This document shows, in pieces, positions 51,315-61,105 of a DNA stretch of 64,000 bases. Where the stretch lies: NCBI GenBank assembly GCA_910584235.1, contig CAJTZD010000019.1:3210-67209 (forward strand), in the 5' to 3' direction. This DNA is from an uncultured Acetatifactor sp. (GTDB taxonomy: Bacteria > Bacillota > Clostridia > Lachnospirales > Lachnospiraceae). Below the pieces are notes generated by a model. It did no database searches. It saw only the letters and a list, made by a program, of their open reading frames with translations, and was not told where the DNA came from. The stretch's first letter is position 1; each line of letters starts with the position of its first letter. A program made the translations under genes and the position numbers.

Positions 51315-51434
51315 CAAAACCGAATTTATGATAAGGTAATAAAGTAGCCGTCTGGAGGGAGAGATATGCGGCCTGTCTGGGCGGCTACAAAATTAGCGGG
51401 AAGCAGCATGCTTCCGGAAAGGATGGAGATATTA

Positions 51435-52325
51435 ATGGAAGAAAAGAACAAAAAGCCGGATTATACGGATGTAGACTGGATGGCATTGGCCGCGATGAAA
51501 GACGCGGAGTGGGAGCAGATGCGGAAAGAATGCGAGTCTTTGGGATGGAAGACGGTTGATCTCAGGAACACAGATGGCTTTATGTCTAAGTTGACGATCC
51601 TGCCCATCCAGAAAGAGAAGAGGGGGATGCTGATCGTCTGCCCGGGAGGCGGCTTCATGTTCAAATCGGCAAATGAGGCGAAGCCGGTGGCGGAGTATTT
51701 CCATCAGGCAGGCTTCAATGCGGCGATTCTGGACTATCATGTAGTCCCCGACGGAATGACGAATCCCGAAGTGAGGGTGGAGGCCGGTGAGGATGGCCTG
51801 ATGGCAGTGCGGTATCTGCGAAGTCATGCGCAGGAGCTCGGCATTTTGGAAGACCATATCGCAATCGGCGGTTTTTCGGCAGGCGGCGTGCTGTCCGGGT
51901 ATGCGGCGACGAAGTTCGATGGGGGAGACTCCGATCAGGAGACTCCGATGCTGCGCGTGTCCTCCAGGCCGGATGCGGCATTGATATTGTATGGTGCCAT
52001 ATCGGAATCAGGCATGGAGGGGAACGGCCTGTTCGTCCATGACACAAAGGTACAGGCCAAACGTTGCGCCAACGATCCCCTGCGCAACATCCGTTCGGAC
52101 TGCCCGCCCATGTTCGTGTTCCAGACCCATAAGGACGACCCCAGGCATGCGCTGCTGTTCTGCTATCAACTGGCTTCTTACGGCGTGCCTTATGAGATTC
52201 ATACCTTTGAGGATGGGCCTCACGGAGGCGGACTCTATAACGGAAAGGACAATACGCCTGACATTCCCCATACGGCCCGCTGGGCCATGCTGGCGGCGGA
52301 ATGGCTGGAGGGGAAAGGCTTTTAG
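51435..52325 (+). CDS. Alpha/beta hydrolase (esterase, acetyl-xylan-esterase-like)
   Basis: Cytosolic esterase of 296 residues. CPGGGF is the oxyanion-hole stretch, GGFSAGG carries the nucleophile Ser, and FEDGPHGGGLY the catalytic His. GGAG before the ATG at 51435 favours this start over one at 51366. It may remove acetyl groups from imported oligosaccharides. Followed after 14 bases by a second hydrolase. Confidence 0.88.
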   Translation: MEEKNKKPDYTDVDWMALAAMKDAEWEQMRKECESLGWKTVDLRNTDGFMSKLTILPIQKEKRGMLIVCPGGGFMFKSANEAKPVAEYFHQAGFNAAILDYHVVPDGMTNPEVRVEAGEDGLMAVRYLRSHAQELGILEDHIAIGGFSAGGVLSGYAATKFDGGDSDQETPMLRVSSRPDAALILYGAISESGMEGNGLFVHDTKVQAKRCANDPLRNIRSDCPPMFVFQTHKDDPRHALLFCYQLASYGVPYEIHTFEDGPHGGGLYNGKDNTPDIPHTARWAMLAAEWLEGKGF

Positions 52326-52339
52326 GAGGAAGAGGGAAA

Positions 52340-53470
52340 ATGGAAGAAAAAAGAGGCGGCAAAGAGGGCCTGCTGCATCTGCTGACCATGATGGGCGCGC
52401 CGGAGTTCGATGCGGAGGGCTATGGCAGGAGCGAGAGCCTGACAGGAATCCTGGAGAACCAGGAGTGCATGCTGGCAAATCCCGACGAGGGGAGCCAGGA
52501 GACTTTGAAGTATTGGGAGGAGAGGGGCCTGAAAAAGGAGCTCCATCAGGCGGATGTGTTGGCGGAGAAATGGGCTTCCTATCTGCCTATGAATTATGTA
52601 AATGGCACGGACGGCGGGAAAAAATATCCCCTGCTGTTCGTGATGCACGGCTCCGGCAATCCCATCTACCTGGCGGAATCCTACGGATACACACATATCG
52701 CGGCAGGTGAAGAGATAATTGTAGTCATTCCGGAGACGGAGACCCCGGAAAAGTTGGAGGAGCTTTTCTCCTATGCAAAAGAGCATTATCCCGTGGACTG
52801 GAGCCGGGTGTACATGGTGGGGTATTCTTTGGGCGGCTTCATGACCGCCCGCCATGGCATCCGCTGGCCGGAGCGCTTCGCGGCGGTGGGCATCGGCGGC
52901 ATGCTCTTTGCTAATGGCCCCACAGGGGTGCATAAGCAGAACGATGTGGTATGGCCCCAGGAGACCATCACGCCGGAAATGGTGGAGCATGCGGCTAAAG
53001 TGAAGCTGCCGGTGTGCGTCTGCATGGGGGAGAATGAGATACTGGGGCTGCTTCCCGTGGGCAAGGACGAGCCGGTCTTCGCCCCGCCCGGCGGAGACGC
53101 CTCCGAGGAGAGGGCGGACCGCATTGATCTGTCCGGGACGAATAAAATTGCTTCCGTGAACAACTGGCGGCAGATTGCCGGGTGTCCCAGGATTCCTGAG
53201 GAACAGGTCAGGGAGGCCGCACGGTACAGCCCGGACATCGTCACGGAAAAGCTTGGCTTCCCCATGGAGCGCACCAGTGTGGTGTTGCGGGAGGGCCGGA
53301 GCCATTTCGTGGGCGACTGCGTGAACCCACAGGGTCAGAACCTGGCCCGGTTCGTCTGCATGGGGAAATCTGCCCACTGGCCCTCCAGGGCGCTGACGGG
53401 GATGACCTGGGAGTTTATCAGGAGATTCTCCAGGAATCAGGCTACCGGGGAGATCGTAGAAGAGGCTTGA
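52340..53470 (+). CDS. Alpha/beta hydrolase, polyhydroxybutyrate-depolymerase/feruloyl-esterase-like
   Basis: 376 residues without signal peptide. YPLLFVMHGSGN supplies the oxyanion hole, MVGYSLGGFM the nucleophile Ser in GxSxG, and EGRSHFVGDC a possible catalytic His. AGGAGG upstream supports the ATG at 52340. It is translationally close to the preceding esterase and probably cleaves ester substituents on plant glycans or glycosides; the exact substrate is not evident. Confidence 0.82.
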   Translation: MEEKRGGKEGLLHLLTMMGAPEFDAEGYGRSESLTGILENQECMLANPDEGSQETLKYWEERGLKKELHQADVLAEKWASYLPMNYVNGTDGGKKYPLLFVMHGSGNPIYLAESYGYTHIAAGEEIIVVIPETETPEKLEELFSYAKEHYPVDWSRVYMVGYSLGGFMTARHGIRWPERFAAVGIGGMLFANGPTGVHKQNDVVWPQETITPEMVEHAAKVKLPVCVCMGENEILGLLPVGKDEPVFAPPGGDASEERADRIDLSGTNKIASVNNWRQIAGCPRIPEEQVREAARYSPDIVTEKLGFPMERTSVVLREGRSHFVGDCVNPQGQNLARFVCMGKSAHWPSRALTGMTWEFIRRFSRNQATGEIVEEA

Positions 53471-53694
53471 GTTTCCAGGGGAGACGGACGCCAGGCGATG
53501 GGTTGTATCGTTGACGGAAAATGCCTTGACAGCAATTCGTTTTTTTCTTTATTGTTATACTGTAGACCGCTGGAATTTATATTGCTTAACAGTTAATATT
53601 TACCGGTCTGCGTATAATCTGTAAGGCGAAAGAGACGTGTGGGGGAGCAGGGCCATTTGCTTTCCCAGCGGCTTTCCCGGAAAGAGGGACGAGG

Positions 53695-55455
53695 ATGTAT
53701 AGTGTGCTGATTGTTGATGACGAGAAGATGATACGGGACGATGTCTATGAACTGCTGGCGATGGAGAACGACCTGGAACTGGATCTGTCCACTGCAGCCA
53801 GCGCCGTGGAGGCCTGCTCCATCATGGAGCAGCGAAAGATCGACATTGCCGTCATGGACATCAACATGCCCCAGATGTCGGGGCTGGAACTCTACGACAT
53901 CGTCAGGGAGCGGTGGCCTCATTGTAAGGTGATATTCTTGACGGGCTATTCGGATTTTGACTACATTTATAAAGTACATAAGCATGCCAGATATGTGCTG
54001 AAAGCGGAGGAGGACGAGAAGATCCTGATGGCCCTGCGGGAGTCTATTGAGGAAATGGAGAACGACCTTTTGCTGGAAAAGCTGGACGGCCTGCAGCGGG
54101 AACAGGAGAAAGTGCCTTTGGTTCACGAGCGCAGCCTGTTTTTGATGGGGCTGTTTGGTGGGGACAGGGGACTGGGGCAGCTGACGGAGGAACTGGCTGC
54201 GGAACTGGACATCCCGCTGAATCCGCAGAAAGACCTGTACTATGTGCTGCTACGGCACGAAGCCTGGCAGTGGAGGAATTATCGGGAACAGCAGGATTTC
54301 AAACAGGATTTCTACAAGCTCATCGACCGATATTTTCTGGATTTCATGCAGGGAACATTCTTTGAGTACAGCATCCATTATGTGGTGATTCTGCTCCAGC
54401 CAAAGAACCTGCTGAAAGAAGAGAGTGTTATCAGGATGCTGGCGGGGGCAGGGGAACTGTTCCAGAAAGCCCTGAAGAAGAACCTGGCGAAGACCACGTC
54501 CATATTGATCGGAGCCAGGGCTGTGCCTTTTGAGACAGTGATTCAGGAGTTCAAGCTCATCTGCGACCAGGCGGTGTGGCTGAACGAGGAGGAGCTGTCT
54601 TTCCGGGAACTGAATATGGACGAGGGAGATTCCGCAAACTGGGATTTTGGGGATGGCGAAAGCCCTGGAGAAAGAGAGCAGTCCATGAAGGAGAAAGCTT
54701 TTATGGGGGAGGGGCGTTTTGCAGGAGCGGGACAATCTGCCAAACCGGGACAGCCTGGGAGAAAAGCAGCTGCAGGCAGCCTGTCCGAGGGGCGGAAGCA
54801 GGAACTGCTACAGAAGGTCTGGAAGCTGGAATACTGGCTGGAGGGCATGGAGGAAGAAAATACCCTTGCGCTGCTTCGGGAGCTTCAAAGAGACATGCAG
54901 GGCATCCGCAGCATGCACGACCTTTTCGCGCTGGAGGTGTACTGCACCATCAGTTCCAGGCTCATCGGCTGGATCAAGCGCCTGGGCCTGCAAGAGGAAA
55001 TCGCGCTGCGGGTGGGCACCATGAATCTGTACAATGTGTCATTCCACGAAAACTGGCAGGACGCTTTCGGATACCTGCGTAACGTAGCCGAGAACATCTT
55101 TTCCCTGAAAAAAGAGAACGCCGAGAAGCAGACAGAAGACGTGGTGAACCAGGTGAAGAAATATATCGTGGAGAACCTGGGTGGGGACACGTCCTTGTAC
55201 CACCTGGCGGATCAGGTGCATTTCAGCCAGGAATATCTGCTGCGGATCTTCAAGAAGAAAGAGGGAGTCACCATTCTGCAGTACATCAACGACCTGAAGC
55301 TGTCGGCGGCAAAGCAGCTGCTGGCCGAGGCAAAGCTGCCTGTAAAGGAGATCGCGGAGCAGCTGGGCTTCAACAGCCAGGGGTACTTCGGGCGTTTTTT
55401 CCGAAATAAGACAGGAATGGCGCCAAATGCTTACCGGGAGGGGCAGGGGCGTTGA
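53695..55455 (+). CDS. AraC-type response regulator, YesN type
   Basis: 586-residue regulator: receiver domain with IVDDEK and Asp55 in AVMDINMP, a long central region (about 130-470) typical of YesN proteins, and an AraC double helix-turn-helix at the C-terminus (LADQVHFSQEYLLRIFKKKE, then AEQLGFNSQGYFGRFFRNKT). It is the only response regulator in this locus and therefore the natural partner of the kinase at 45729. It is the best candidate for binding the bipartite motif at 42852 and 47502. Confidence 0.92.
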   Translation: MYSVLIVDDEKMIRDDVYELLAMENDLELDLSTAASAVEACSIMEQRKIDIAVMDINMPQMSGLELYDIVRERWPHCKVIFLTGYSDFDYIYKVHKHARYVLKAEEDEKILMALRESIEEMENDLLLEKLDGLQREQEKVPLVHERSLFLMGLFGGDRGLGQLTEELAAELDIPLNPQKDLYYVLLRHEAWQWRNYREQQDFKQDFYKLIDRYFLDFMQGTFFEYSIHYVVILLQPKNLLKEESVIRMLAGAGELFQKALKKNLAKTTSILIGARAVPFETVIQEFKLICDQAVWLNEEELSFRELNMDEGDSANWDFGDGESPGEREQSMKEKAFMGEGRFAGAGQSAKPGQPGRKAAAGSLSEGRKQELLQKVWKLEYWLEGMEEENTLALLRELQRDMQGIRSMHDLFALEVYCTISSRLIGWIKRLGLQEEIALRVGTMNLYNVSFHENWQDAFGYLRNVAENIFSLKKENAEKQTEDVVNQVKKYIVENLGGDTSLYHLADQVHFSQEYLLRIFKKKEGVTILQYINDLKLSAAKQLLAEAKLPVKEIAEQLGFNSQGYFGRFFRNKTGMAPNAYREGQGR

Positions 55456-55561
55456 CGACAGAGTCCCCTGCCGGAAGAAGGAATAAGGTATTCAGTGCTG
55501 AGGGAAACGGATTAGAATAGAGAGACATAAACGGCAGAACAGGACAAGGAGGAGAAGGAAA

Positions 55562-58327
55562 ATGGAATTCAAAAAAAGGATTAGGACATACAGCGGGACA
55601 AAGGGGAGCGCTCCCTCTAAGAGGGAGCAGGCAAACCGCCAGGTGGCGCGCAAGGCGGCTGCCGAGGGCATGGTGCTTTTGATGAATGAGGGGGTGCTGC
55701 CTCTGAAAGCGGACGCGAAAGTCGCCCTCTTCGGCGGCGGGGCCGTCAGCACCATCAAGGGCGGCACAGGGTCAGGGGACGTGAACGAGAGGGAAGTAGT
55801 GGGCATCTATCAGGGCTTTCTGGACGCGGGCATCGCCCTGACCAACCAAAGCTGGCTGGAGGACTACGCGAAAATCTACCGCCAGGCCAGAGAGGACTGG
55901 AGACAGGGGATTCTGGACGAGGTGGCAAAGGACAAGGAGAAGAAAGTTTTTCAGGTCTACTCCACCCATATCTTCCGCATGCCCGCAGGCTCTGCCATGG
56001 AAGCGGCCCAGGTGGAAGCGGCGGATGTGGTGTTCTACGTAATCAGCCGCACTGCCGGGGAGGATGCGGACAGATTTTTACAGCCCGGGGACTACTATCT
56101 GACGGATGCGGAGAAAGCCGATCTGGACTTCCTGAACAGCCACAGTGAGAATTTGGTGGTCATCCTGAACACCGGCGGCGCTATGGATTTGCAGGATATC
56201 CTGGGACTGTCCCATTTAAAAGCCCTGTTTAGCATCGTCCAGCCCGGCATGGAGGGCGGCCACGCCCTGGCGGATGTGCTGACCAGCAAGGTGACGCCCA
56301 GCGGCAAGCTGACGGACACCTGGGCAAAGGCTTATTCTGATATCCCCAATTCCGAGAATTACAGCCACAACAATGGCAATGTACAGAAGGAATACTATAC
56401 GGAGGGGATATATGTAGGTTATCGCTATTTCGATAGCTTTGAAAGGAATGTGGCGTTCCCCTTTGGGTTTGGCCTGTCCTATACGGATTTCGCCATTGAG
56501 ACTATGGGATTGTCCGTGGGGGATGGCCAAGGCGGTGCGCAGGCACAGGACGGCGGGGGAGATGTCCGGGCATCCGAGGTGCAGGACGATGCCCGGGTAT
56601 CAGAAAGCCGGAGGGATGCGCAGGTATCAGGCGGCGCACAGGTGTCAGGTAGTGCGCAGACATTAGATGGCGTACCGGCACCAGGAGGTGAACAGTCAGG
56701 TGACTGGGCAATGCCCTGCGTCACTGTGAAGGTAACAAATATCGGCACGGTATACTCCGGCAGGGAAGTGGTGCAAGTTTACGTCTCCTGTCCCCAGACA
56801 GGGCTGGCCAAGGAGCGCCGCAGGCGCTGCGGTTTCGGGAAGACCAAGGTGCTTGCGCCGGGAGAGAGCGAGACGCTTCGGATTTCCATTCCGGTGAAGA
56901 ACCTGGCGTCTTTCTCAGAGGAGCAGTCGGCCTGGATTGTGGAGAAAGGGCAGTATGGCATCTGGGTGGGAAATTGCTCTGTAAGCAAGGAAGAGGGACG
57001 CTTTCTGGAAGAGGGGCATTTCCTGGAAAAAGGGTCCTCCCTGGAGATTTCCGGCATTCTGGAGGTGGCAGAGGATGCTGTCATCGAGACTGTGAAGCAT
57101 ATCCTGCCCCTGCAGGAAGAACTGACAGAACTGGCATGTCCCGAGGAGATTCGTTTGGCACAGGAGAGAGCATGGAAAGCGGCAGCGCTGTCAAAGGGGC
57201 TGCAGCCGGTAAGCTTCGTGCCTGTGAGGGAAGCAGTGAAATCCTATGAGGAGCACGAGGCGGCGAAAGCGGCTCGGGAGTTGGCGGCGAAGCTCAGCGA
57301 AGAGCAGATGATTGCCATGGTCATCGGAGAGATCAGCAAGGGGCAGGGCCAGGCCTTGGGCAGCGCTGGCATCATGGTGCCGGGCGCGGCAGGAGAGACC
57401 AGCAGCTGTCTGGAGGAGGAATACGGCGTGCCAGGCGTGCCCATGGCGGACGGCCCGGCAGGCATCCGGCTGATGAAGTCCTATGAGGTGGACAGGGCCA
57501 CGGGCGGCATCAACAACCAGGGCATCTTCGGGGCGGTGGAGGGCGGCATCTTCGCCGACCATACGAAACACGAAAATACGGATACCTATTATCAATATGC
57601 CACAGCCATCCCAGTGGGAACCCTGCTGGCCCAGACCTGGGATACGGCCCTGTTAGAGGAGGTAGGCCAGGCGGTGGCGGTGGAGATGGAGGAGTTCGGC
57701 ATCGGCTGGTGGCTGGCCCCGGGCATGAACATCCACCGCAATCCCCTCTGCGGCAGGAACTTCGAGTATTTCTCCGAGGACCCTCTGGTAACGGGGCAGA
57801 TGGCCGCGGCCATCACCAGAGGTGTCCAGAGCCGAAACGGCGTGGGCACCACCATCAAGCATTTCGCCTGCAACAATCAGGAGGACAACCGGATGGGCTG
57901 CGACAGTATCGTGTCCGAGCGGGCGCTGCGGGAAATCTATCTGCGGGGCTTCGAGATTGCGGTAAAGACATCCCAGCCCATGGCCATCATGACCTCCTAC
58001 AACCTGATTAACGGTGTCCATGCGGCCAACAGCAAGGATATGTGTACCGTGGCGGCCAGGGAAGAGTGGAACTTCCAGGGCATCATCATGACCGACTGGA
58101 CTACCACACAGCCCCGCGGCGGCAGCAGCTCCTGGGGCTGCATAGCGGCAGGGAATGATCTGATTATGCCGGGATACGCCGGGGATGTAGAAGATATCAG
58201 GGCAGCGCTGGCGGACGGGCGGTTTGGCACAGAGGAGCTTCGGGCCTGTGTGGAGCGGATGCTGACTGTCATTTTCCAGACCAATGCTTATCAGGACTCT
58301 ATGCCTTACGGGGCCAGATTCAAATGA
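55562..58327 (+). CDS. GH3 beta-glucosidase-like enzyme with inverted domain order
   Basis: 921 residues, no signal peptide. The order is reversed relative to classical GH3: the GH3 C-terminal alpha/beta sandwich comes first (LPLKADAKVALFGGGA, TDAEKADLDFLNSHSENLVV), then an FN3-like domain, then the catalytic TIM barrel (PMADGPAGIRL, LCGRNFEYFSEDPLVTGQMA, TIKHFACNNQEDNR), with the nucleophile Asp in IIMTDWTT near residue 842. Inverted GH3 enzymes are known from Ruminococcus and Butyrivibrio. A Gly/Ala/Ser/Asp low-complexity insert of about 60 residues (near 320-380) interrupts the protein just before the FN3 domain. It probably removes beta-glucosyl groups. Confidence 0.92.
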   Translation: MEFKKRIRTYSGTKGSAPSKREQANRQVARKAAAEGMVLLMNEGVLPLKADAKVALFGGGAVSTIKGGTGSGDVNEREVVGIYQGFLDAGIALTNQSWLEDYAKIYRQAREDWRQGILDEVAKDKEKKVFQVYSTHIFRMPAGSAMEAAQVEAADVVFYVISRTAGEDADRFLQPGDYYLTDAEKADLDFLNSHSENLVVILNTGGAMDLQDILGLSHLKALFSIVQPGMEGGHALADVLTSKVTPSGKLTDTWAKAYSDIPNSENYSHNNGNVQKEYYTEGIYVGYRYFDSFERNVAFPFGFGLSYTDFAIETMGLSVGDGQGGAQAQDGGGDVRASEVQDDARVSESRRDAQVSGGAQVSGSAQTLDGVPAPGGEQSGDWAMPCVTVKVTNIGTVYSGREVVQVYVSCPQTGLAKERRRRCGFGKTKVLAPGESETLRISIPVKNLASFSEEQSAWIVEKGQYGIWVGNCSVSKEEGRFLEEGHFLEKGSSLEISGILEVAEDAVIETVKHILPLQEELTELACPEEIRLAQERAWKAAALSKGLQPVSFVPVREAVKSYEEHEAAKAARELAAKLSEEQMIAMVIGEISKGQGQALGSAGIMVPGAAGETSSCLEEEYGVPGVPMADGPAGIRLMKSYEVDRATGGINNQGIFGAVEGGIFADHTKHENTDTYYQYATAIPVGTLLAQTWDTALLEEVGQAVAVEMEEFGIGWWLAPGMNIHRNPLCGRNFEYFSEDPLVTGQMAAAITRGVQSRNGVGTTIKHFACNNQEDNRMGCDSIVSERALREIYLRGFEIAVKTSQPMAIMTSYNLINGVHAANSKDMCTVAAREEWNFQGIIMTDWTTTQPRGGSSSWGCIAAGNDLIMPGYAGDVEDIRAALADGRFGTEELRACVERMLTVIFQTNAYQDSMPYGARFK

Positions 58328-58370
58328 TTTTATGAAAAATAGAAAACGAAAAAACATGCAAATAGATAAA

Positions 58371-58462
58371 TATACTCACGAGCGGTGAAATATGCCACCG
58401 ATTCATGGTGCATGCCGTTCGTGGGTCGGTTCGCTTGGCAAGTTTCAGTGAACTTCAGTATA
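58371..58462 (+). repeat. 92-nt dispersed structured element, copy 2
   Basis: Ends TATACT (58371-58376) and AGTATA (58457-58462). CTCACGAGCGG (58375-58385) pairs over all 11 positions with CCGTTCGTGGG (58415-58425), two of them G-U. GAAATATGCCA between the arms pairs at 10 of 11 positions with TGGCAAGTTTC after them. TTGGCA (58435-58440) and TATAAA (58459-58464) are 18 bp apart, so the end of the element may also be a promoter. The esterase start codon lies 32 bp downstream. Confidence 0.9.
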
Positions 58463-58494
58463 AAATCGAAAATAAGACAGACGAGGTGAGATTT

Positions 58495-59988
58495 ATGGAG
58501 TATATTGTAGAGACCAGGACAGGAAAAATCAGGGGATACGAGAGGGACGGCCATATCGCGTTCCTGGGGATTCCCTACGTGAAGCCTCCCGTGGGGGAGC
58601 TGCGGCTGAAGCGGGCCGTGCCCATAGAGCCATGGGAGGGAATCCTGGATGCGAAAGAATACGGCAGCCCGGCAGTGCAGAAGATGGGGGACCAGTTTTT
58701 AGGCAGCGAGGACTGCCTGACGCTGAACATCCGCAGGCCCCTCACCGGGGAGAAGCTCCCGGTACTGGTCTTTATCCACGGCGGCGGTTACAATACCGGT
58801 AGCGCGTCGGACCCGCTGCTGGCGGGGGAATCATTCGTGGAAAACGGCATCGTCTATGTGACGTTCCAGTACCGGCTGAACGTCTGGGGCTTCTATGATT
58901 TCACCGGCTACCCCGAGTGCGAGGCTTTCGAGAGCAACTGTGGGCTGTCGGACCATATCGCGGCCATGAGGTGGATTCACGAGAACATTGCGGCGTTCGG
59001 CGGCGACCCGGAAAGGGTTACCATCGCCGGGGAATCGGCGGGCGGCACCTCTGTGCTGCTGATGATGGCCGTCCCGGCGGTGAAGGGGACGTTCCAGCAG
59101 GTCATCGCTTCCAGCGGGCTGCCAAACGGGGTCTTCTCCCGGGAAACCAACAGGAAGCATGTGGAGCTGTTCCTGGAGGGCATGGGGTGGACGGAGGATG
59201 ACCTGCCTAAGCTTGCGGACATCGACCCCTTTGCGGTACAAAAGGGCAACGATTTCATCGCCGAGATGCACCAGTACCGCTATCCCGGCATCAATCTGCC
59301 CTCCCCTGTGGTGGACGATTTACTGCCGGAGCGACCCATCGAGGCCATCCGGAAAGGCTGCGCAGAGGGCATCCGCCTGATGATTGGCAGCAACCTGAAC
59401 GAGGGCACCTTTTTTGTCAGGCCGGAGCATACCTTTTTCCCCAATTCCTGGGAGATGATAGAGGAGGCTCTCCGGAACAATGGCCTGGAGAATCTGTATG
59501 AGGAAGTAAAGACTTATTACGAAAGCACCAGCCATGGCATGCATAACGGCGTGGATGAAGCGTTCATCAACTTCGGCACAGACCTGCCTTTCCAGGTACC
59601 CGCCATCAAGACCGCCCAGGCCCAATTGGGGCACGGCCCGGTGTGGATGTACCGGTTCCAGTTCATCAGCAAGTTCGGGAAGAAGACCGGGATGCTGTGC
59701 AGTCACGCCATGGATTTGCCCTGCGATTTTAACTTTTATAAGGAAGGCTTCCCGAAGATACAGTTCGAGGGCGAGCCGGAGGATGTGGTGGAGCGCCTGG
59801 TGGACAGCGTCCATATGGGATGGGTGAACTTCGTCAAATGCGGCGTCCCCGCCGGAGAGGAGTGGCCGCAGTATCAGGGATATGCGGGTCCTGTGCGGAT
59901 TTATGACAGGGATGTCAGAACGGAGGAACTGCCGGAGCGCGTGGAGCTGATGGCGCTGTGGGAGAGGCTGCATTTCTATGAGGATTGA
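58495..59988 (+). CDS. Type-B carboxylesterase
   Basis: Carboxylesterase of the cholinesterase-like family, 497 residues, cytosolic. SEDCLTLNI and FIHGGGYNTGS (oxyanion hole) are typical, AGESAGG carries the nucleophile Ser near residue 180, a Glu lies in GSNLNEGTFF, and the His in CSHAMDLP completes the triad. GAGGTGAG before the ATG at 58495 fixes the start. Family members hydrolyse aryl or alkyl esters. Its end lies 19 bases before the bicupin gene, so the two are co-transcribed. Confidence 0.9.
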   Translation: MEYIVETRTGKIRGYERDGHIAFLGIPYVKPPVGELRLKRAVPIEPWEGILDAKEYGSPAVQKMGDQFLGSEDCLTLNIRRPLTGEKLPVLVFIHGGGYNTGSASDPLLAGESFVENGIVYVTFQYRLNVWGFYDFTGYPECEAFESNCGLSDHIAAMRWIHENIAAFGGDPERVTIAGESAGGTSVLLMMAVPAVKGTFQQVIASSGLPNGVFSRETNRKHVELFLEGMGWTEDDLPKLADIDPFAVQKGNDFIAEMHQYRYPGINLPSPVVDDLLPERPIEAIRKGCAEGIRLMIGSNLNEGTFFVRPEHTFFPNSWEMIEEALRNNGLENLYEEVKTYYESTSHGMHNGVDEAFINFGTDLPFQVPAIKTAQAQLGHGPVWMYRFQFISKFGKKTGMLCSHAMDLPCDFNFYKEGFPKIQFEGEPEDVVERLVDSVHMGWVNFVKCGVPAGEEWPQYQGYAGPVRIYDRDVRTEELPERVELMALWERLHFYED

Positions 59989-60007
59989 GCGGAAAGAGGA
60001 GGAAATC

Positions 60008-60961
60008 ATGTACGAAAAATATCTGATTCAAATGAACGACCCTAAGGACTGGATTCGGCACTGGGACGAGGGTACCCAGGTGGTAAACGACTTCATCCTG
60101 CCCAGGGGGCCTTATGAAAAGGACGAGATGAGCGACACCATTTACCACAAGGACGCCACCGTGCCCTACCATCAGCACAGGAAGGGCTTCGAGACCTTTG
60201 AGATTGCCGCGGGCGCAGTAGAGTGCTTCATGCGGGGCAAGCGGTTTATCGCCACGGCGGGGGACATCATCCATATCGCGCCCTGGACGCCCCACGGCTT
60301 CCACTTCCTGGAGGAGGGTACCATCTGGCGGGAGCTGTTCCAGGAAATCGACATGTCCGGCGGCATCTGGGAGAAGAACACGGTGAACCAATATTTCCCT
60401 GAGATGAAAGAGAATCCGGAATTCATGCGCGTCTATCGGAGCGACCCGCTGAACCTGAAGCGGGAGACACCTGTGTGCGTGGATGTGGACAAGGAAACGA
60501 TGCACGAGGTCAGGACACCGGACTTCGCCTATTCCACCTACAGCGGGGAGGGGTATGAAATCAAGCTGAAAGTGGGGAAATGGGAGACGAACGGTGTCAA
60601 GGAAATATGGCATGCCAGCCTGAAGAAAGGGCTTGTGGTGGAATTCGCTTTCCCGCACTGCAACTGGGAGCTGTACTATGTGAAAGAGGGGGCCCTGGAG
60701 GTGGAGGTGCTGGGGGAGAAGTTCGTGGCCGGGCCGGACTGCCTGGTGCACATCCCCAATTTCCATCCCCATACCATCCGGGTGCTGGAGGATACCAAGC
60801 TCTATGACTACGGCGGGGAGACGGATTTGATGGCCATGCTGGAGGATTTGGATTCCCTGAAAAAATATCAGCCGCAGAAATTGAAGGACGAGGCATATAT
60901 GACGGATTTTAAACATAAATACAAATATTTTGTGACGGGATGCCGAATGGAGGAGGTATAG
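60008..60961 (+). CDS. Bicupin-domain protein
   Basis: 317 residues with two cupin barrels. The first has YHQHRKGFETFEIAAGAVEC with its metal-binding His and Glu and a later PHGFHF; the second has WELYYVKEGALEVEVLGEKF and HIPNFHPHTIRV. GGAGG before the ATG at 60008 decides the start. Bicupins include isomerases, epimerases and dioxygenases; co-transcription with a carboxylesterase suggests a sugar or aromatic-acid substrate, but nothing more specific can be said. Confidence 0.85.
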   Translation: MYEKYLIQMNDPKDWIRHWDEGTQVVNDFILPRGPYEKDEMSDTIYHKDATVPYHQHRKGFETFEIAAGAVECFMRGKRFIATAGDIIHIAPWTPHGFHFLEEGTIWRELFQEIDMSGGIWEKNTVNQYFPEMKENPEFMRVYRSDPLNLKRETPVCVDVDKETMHEVRTPDFAYSTYSGEGYEIKLKVGKWETNGVKEIWHASLKKGLVVEFAFPHCNWELYYVKEGALEVEVLGEKFVAGPDCLVHIPNFHPHTIRVLEDTKLYDYGGETDLMAMLEDLDSLKKYQPQKLKDEAYMTDFKHKYKYFVTGCRMEEV

Positions 60962-61105
60962 CGCGGGAAGCAGGTTCCGCTGCGCTGTATAAGATTTCGC
61001 GCTTGTCCTTGGCAGGAGAAAGCTTATCGCTGGATTCTGCTGCCAGGACAGGCTGCCGCAAATTAGAGCCGGGCAAAAGGACAAAGAAGTTGAGGCGGGT
61101 TTTCT

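Noticed and set aside
53526..53561. Promoter TTGACA...TATACT before the YesN-type gene
   Set aside because: The spacer is 24 bp, too long for a normal promoter, and no better -35 fits the TATACT.
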